NCBI GenBank assembly: GCA_938045435.1
Contig: CALIBA010000218.1
Location: 1 to 25,693 of the forward strand
Direction: 5' to 3'
Length of the DNA: 25,693 nt
Source: an uncultured Selenomonas sp.
Lineage (GTDB): Bacteria > Bacillota > Negativicutes > Selenomonadales > Selenomonadaceae
Part shown: piece after piece, positions 23,898 to 25,693 of the stretch
Position numbering within the stretch: position 1 is the stretch's first letter
How the letters are laid out: each line of letters starts with the position of its first letter
Position numbers and translations under genes: made by a program
Notes under the pieces: generated by a model
What the model was told of the DNA's origin: nothing
Database searches by the model: none
Seen by the model: the letters and a program-made list of their open reading frames with translations, nothing else

Positions 23898-24070
23898 TCG
23901 CCGTCCTCCTGTTTTGCCTCTTTCATCATGATGGTGCGCCCGAGGAATCCAATCAGCCCTGAGGCGATGTTGCTCGTCAGCTCTGCACTCCCATAAAATA
24001 CGGACAAAATGGCGACGAGGACAAGTCCCGTCCCGACCATCCAGTCCACACGCGGCAGTCGATTTCTCAT
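23894..24070 (-). CDS. Small holin-like membrane protein
   Basis: A 58-aa protein: short basic start (MRNRLPRVDW), one clear membrane segment (MVGTGLVLVAILSVFYG), a second moderately hydrophobic stretch (SNIASGLIGFLG), and a charged tail (MMKEAKQEDGE). Size, topology and coupling to an amidase gene by a GTGA overlap fit a phage holin or holin-like pore; the sequence family itself is not one I can name. ATG 24070 follows AAAGGAG by 6 bases. The in-frame ATG 24094 precedes that site and is rejected. Confidence 0.65.
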   Translation of the reverse strand: MRNRLPRVDWMVGTGLVLVAILSVFYGSAELTSNIASGLIGFLGRTIMMKEAKQEDGE

Positions 24071-24154
24071 TCCATGCTCCTTTCTGCCCAACATCTGTCC
24101 TACAACACTTCTGCCTCAGTACCTGCCGCATCTGCACAAAAAAGGAGGACACAC

Positions 24155-24190
24155 AAAAATCCCTGCAAGGCGCTGGGCCGCTACAGGGAC
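24155..24190 (-). terminator. Terminator after the LysR gene
   Basis: On the minus strand TCCCTGT pairs with GCAGGGA around a 16-base GC-rich loop and is followed by five T. It lies about 30 bases after the LysR stop and separates it from the holin-like gene. Confidence 0.6.
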
Positions 24191-24221
24191 TTTGGCGGTT
24201 GATGTCATGAGGCATGTACAG

Positions 24222-25142
24222 TCATATGGAAGGCATTGATCTTTCTTCTGCTTTCGGTGTACCGAGCACCTCTTTGGTCAGTTTTTTGAGATAGCTCATA
24301 ACGAGCCGCGCAGAATCAAACATCTGCCGCCCCTTTTTCGTAACAAGGCCGCTGTTGATAAAGATGGGCTGAAAGAGCGGGATCTGCACGAGCTTCTCAT
24401 CCGGCAGAACAGAGGGCTGTGCGAGGAATGTCGAGCCGATGCCCGCAGAGACGAGATTTTTCACCGTATGGAGATAGGGGGAGTAGTGCACGATGTTCGG
24501 CTTTTCCCCCGCACGCCCATAGGCATCCTGCACCAGACGGTCGATGAAAAAATTGCTGTCGAGCATGATGAGCGGCTCATCCTTTATCTCCGTGATGCTA
24601 AGTGCCCTGCGCCCTGCAAACGGATGGTCGAGGCGCGTGACAAAGGTACATGCGCAGTCAAAGAGCTTTATATAGATGAGGCGTGAACTGAAATCCACCG
24701 TATAGTTTGTCAGCGCAAAGTCGAGCTTTTCCTCCTCTACCATTTGCAGCGCACTTACCCCGCCCGTCTCGATGATCTCCAGCTCGATCTCCGGATGCTG
24801 CTGGCGAAACGGCCCCAGAATATAGGGGAGAAAGACCACGCCGAGTTGCAGCGGCATCGCGAGGCGCACCTTGGCGTTCCGGTGTGCCATATCGCGGATC
24901 TCATCATCGAGACGCGCCACCTCGCCGAGGATGTACGCCACCTTGCCCAGTAGCTTCGCGCCGTCGTTGGTAATTGTGATCTTGCGCCCCTCCCGATGAA
25001 AGAGGTTTAGCCCCGTCTCCGCCTCAAGCGCCTGCATCGCGACCGTCACGGTCGGCTGTGACACGTGCAGATGCTCCGCTGCTTTTGTGATATTTTGCCA
25101 TTGGCAAACCTCATAGAAATACCGCATCTGTACCAGTGTCAT
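24222..25142 (-). CDS. LysR-family transcriptional regulator
   Basis: A 306-aa LysR-type regulator. The winged helix-turn-helix is at 1-60 (MTLVQMRYFYEVCQWQNITK, AAEHLHVSQPTVTVAMQALE, FHREGRKITIT), followed by a linker helix and a periplasmic-binding-like effector domain from about 90 (VRLAMPLQLGVVFLPYILGPF). The CysB/CynR-like layout gives no clue to the ligand. GGAGGAG 8 bases upstream supports ATG 25142 rather than the open frame to 25175. The gene is divergent from a 53-aa ORF, and a LysR-type T-N11-A site sits in the gap, which suggests autoregulation and control of that ORF. Confidence 0.93.
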   Translation of the reverse strand: MTLVQMRYFYEVCQWQNITKAAEHLHVSQPTVTVAMQALEAETGLNLFHREGRKITITNDGAKLLGKVAYILGEVARLDDEIRDMAHRNAKVRLAMPLQLGVVFLPYILGPFRQQHPEIELEIIETGGVSALQMVEEEKLDFALTNYTVDFSSRLIYIKLFDCACTFVTRLDHPFAGRRALSITEIKDEPLIMLDSNFFIDRLVQDAYGRAGEKPNIVHYSPYLHTVKNLVSAGIGSTFLAQPSVLPDEKLVQIPLFQPIFINSGLVTKKGRQMFDSARLVMSYLKKLTKEVLGTPKAEERSMPSI

Positions 25143-25226
25143 TGAACCATCTCCTCCATTGGTCACGGCGCACACTCTGCCGCGGCAGGAATTTATCTAA
25201 AAAAACTATATGTTTCATTAGTCTAC

Positions 25227-25254
25227 TATATATATATAAATCGTCATATGGCAA
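25227..25254 (-). promoter_or_regulatory. Promoter of the LysR gene
   Basis: On the minus strand the -35 is TTGCCA (25254-25249) and the -10 is TATATA (25232-25227), with a 16-bp spacer. Confidence 0.45.
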
Positions 25255-25267
25255 AGGTCACAGTTTT

Positions 25268-25284
25268 TATAGTTTTTATCTATA
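25268..25284. promoter_or_regulatory. LysR-type operator (T-N11-A)
   Basis: TATAG-N7-CTATA is a perfect dyad that contains the T-N11-A pattern. It lies in the divergent 247-base gap, 13 bases upstream of the LysR -35, where LysR proteins usually bind to repress themselves and activate the divergent gene. Confidence 0.5.
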
Positions 25285-25389
25285 CTCTAAAGCTATATAA
25301 CATCAAAAAAAATTATTTCCATTTTCAAGCAGAATATGTTACGCTCCAGCCAGTGAGAATCAGTATCATGAAAGGAGTGTTCCACTCAA

Positions 25390-25551
25390 ATGATTTACTT
25401 TGCCGATGCCATTGATCGCTATATCGAGGACATGATTGCGGCCAATGCCGACAATCTAAAGGCCTATGAAACAAAGCCTGGCATATACAGCAATGTTGAC
25501 CCCGAAACACAAAGCGAGGTCGAGATCCCGGATGTGTATTTAACGAAATAA
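25390..25551 (+). CDS. 53-aa acidic protein of unknown function
   Basis: A short ORF starting MIYFADAIDRYIEDMIAANA and ending PDVYLTK. It is acidic, without membrane segment or signal. The first 25 residues look like an amphipathic helix and the rest is extended. AAAGGAG (25371-25377) lies 12 bases before ATG 25390, a little far, and a strong terminator follows, which supports a real gene. It is divergent from the LysR gene and may be its target. I do not recognise it. Confidence 0.6.
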   Translation: MIYFADAIDRYIEDMIAANADNLKAYETKPGIYSNVDPETQSEVEIPDVYLTK

Positions 25552-25581
25552 CCCTGTTCTCCCATAAGGGTAAATAAATGC

Positions 25582-25613
25582 AAAGACGAGCGGCAATGCC
25601 GCTCGTCTTTTTT
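25582..25613. terminator. Bidirectional terminator
   Basis: AAAGACGAGCGGC pairs with GCCGCTCGTCTTT around AAT, with a T-tract on the plus strand and an A-tract on the other side. It separates the 53-aa ORF from the convergent gene at the window end. Confidence 0.9.
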
Positions 25614-25636
25614 AGTTGAACCGGAATGATTGCTCA

Positions 25637-25693
25637 CTAGCAAATCCGCGGAACGAGTTCGCCGAGCGGCATATCCACCACGCGGATGCCGCC
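25637..25693 (-). CDS. C-terminal end of an unidentified gene
   Basis: The last 18 codons of a minus-strand frame, ending ...VVDMPLGELVPRIC and TAG at 25639-25637. It runs out of the window. It is convergent on a strong terminator, which fits a gene end. It is too short to name. Confidence 0.55.
   Translation of the reverse strand, partial: GGIRVVDMPLGELVPRIC

Noticed and set aside
23274..24070. A prophage
   Set aside because: Only a holin-like and an amidase gene are present; no integrase, capsid, tail or terminase genes adjoin them. The tyrosine recombinase at 9853 belongs to the hsd locus 13 kb away.

Overview
The window reads as a chromosomal segment of a diderm (outer-membrane) Firmicute, most likely a Selenomonas-like member of the Negativicutes. 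This is inferred from a TonB-dependent outer-membrane receptor with a beta-barrel-type terminal Phe, combined with strong AGGAGG-type ribosome binding sites, moderately GC-rich coding DNA and Firmicute-like gene content. The species cannot be fixed from sequence alone.

Layout. 1-5219 (housekeeping and envelope): the 3' part of a purH-type AICAR transformylase; a TonB-dependent receptor with the CxxxM and HxM copper-ligand pattern of OprC; a YbjN-like cytoplasmic protein; tRNA-Gly(CCC); and an exported protein with two SH3b repeats. A long imperfect hairpin (5264-5368) separates this from the next block.

5434-13991 (minus strand): a type I restriction-modification locus in the order hsdM, hsdS1, relB-like antitoxin (with a toxin scrap), tyrosine recombinase, hsdS2 5' half, inverted hsdS2 3' half, hsdR. 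Four copies of a 17-bp repeat and two copies of a roughly 99-bp repeat lie in inverted pairs around the second target-recognition domain of each hsdS. hsdS1 is assembled (ON). hsdS2 is split because its 3' half lies backwards (OFF). Flipping 8613-9334 would restore hsdS2 in frame, and cross-locus exchange would allow four TRD combinations. This is a site-specific-recombination phase-variable methylome switch.

14218-21766: an exported protein of unknown role, a lone CDP-glucose 4,6-dehydratase, and a two-gene drmA-drmB pair (helicase plus DUF1998) of the DISARM family without drmC or a drm methylase. With the type I locus this forms a small defence island.

21848-24070 (minus strand): a holin-like membrane peptide, a translationally coupled amidase and a secreted GH26 beta-mannanase, an arrangement that recalls lysis-cassette-based protein export. 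24222-25551: a LysR-type regulator divergent from a 53-aa ORF, with a good LysR-type operator between them. The window ends in the C-terminus of an unidentified minus-strand gene.

Most interesting: the two-hsdS inverton with its recombinase and TA remnant, the minimal drmAB pair, and the holin-amidase-GH26 cluster.
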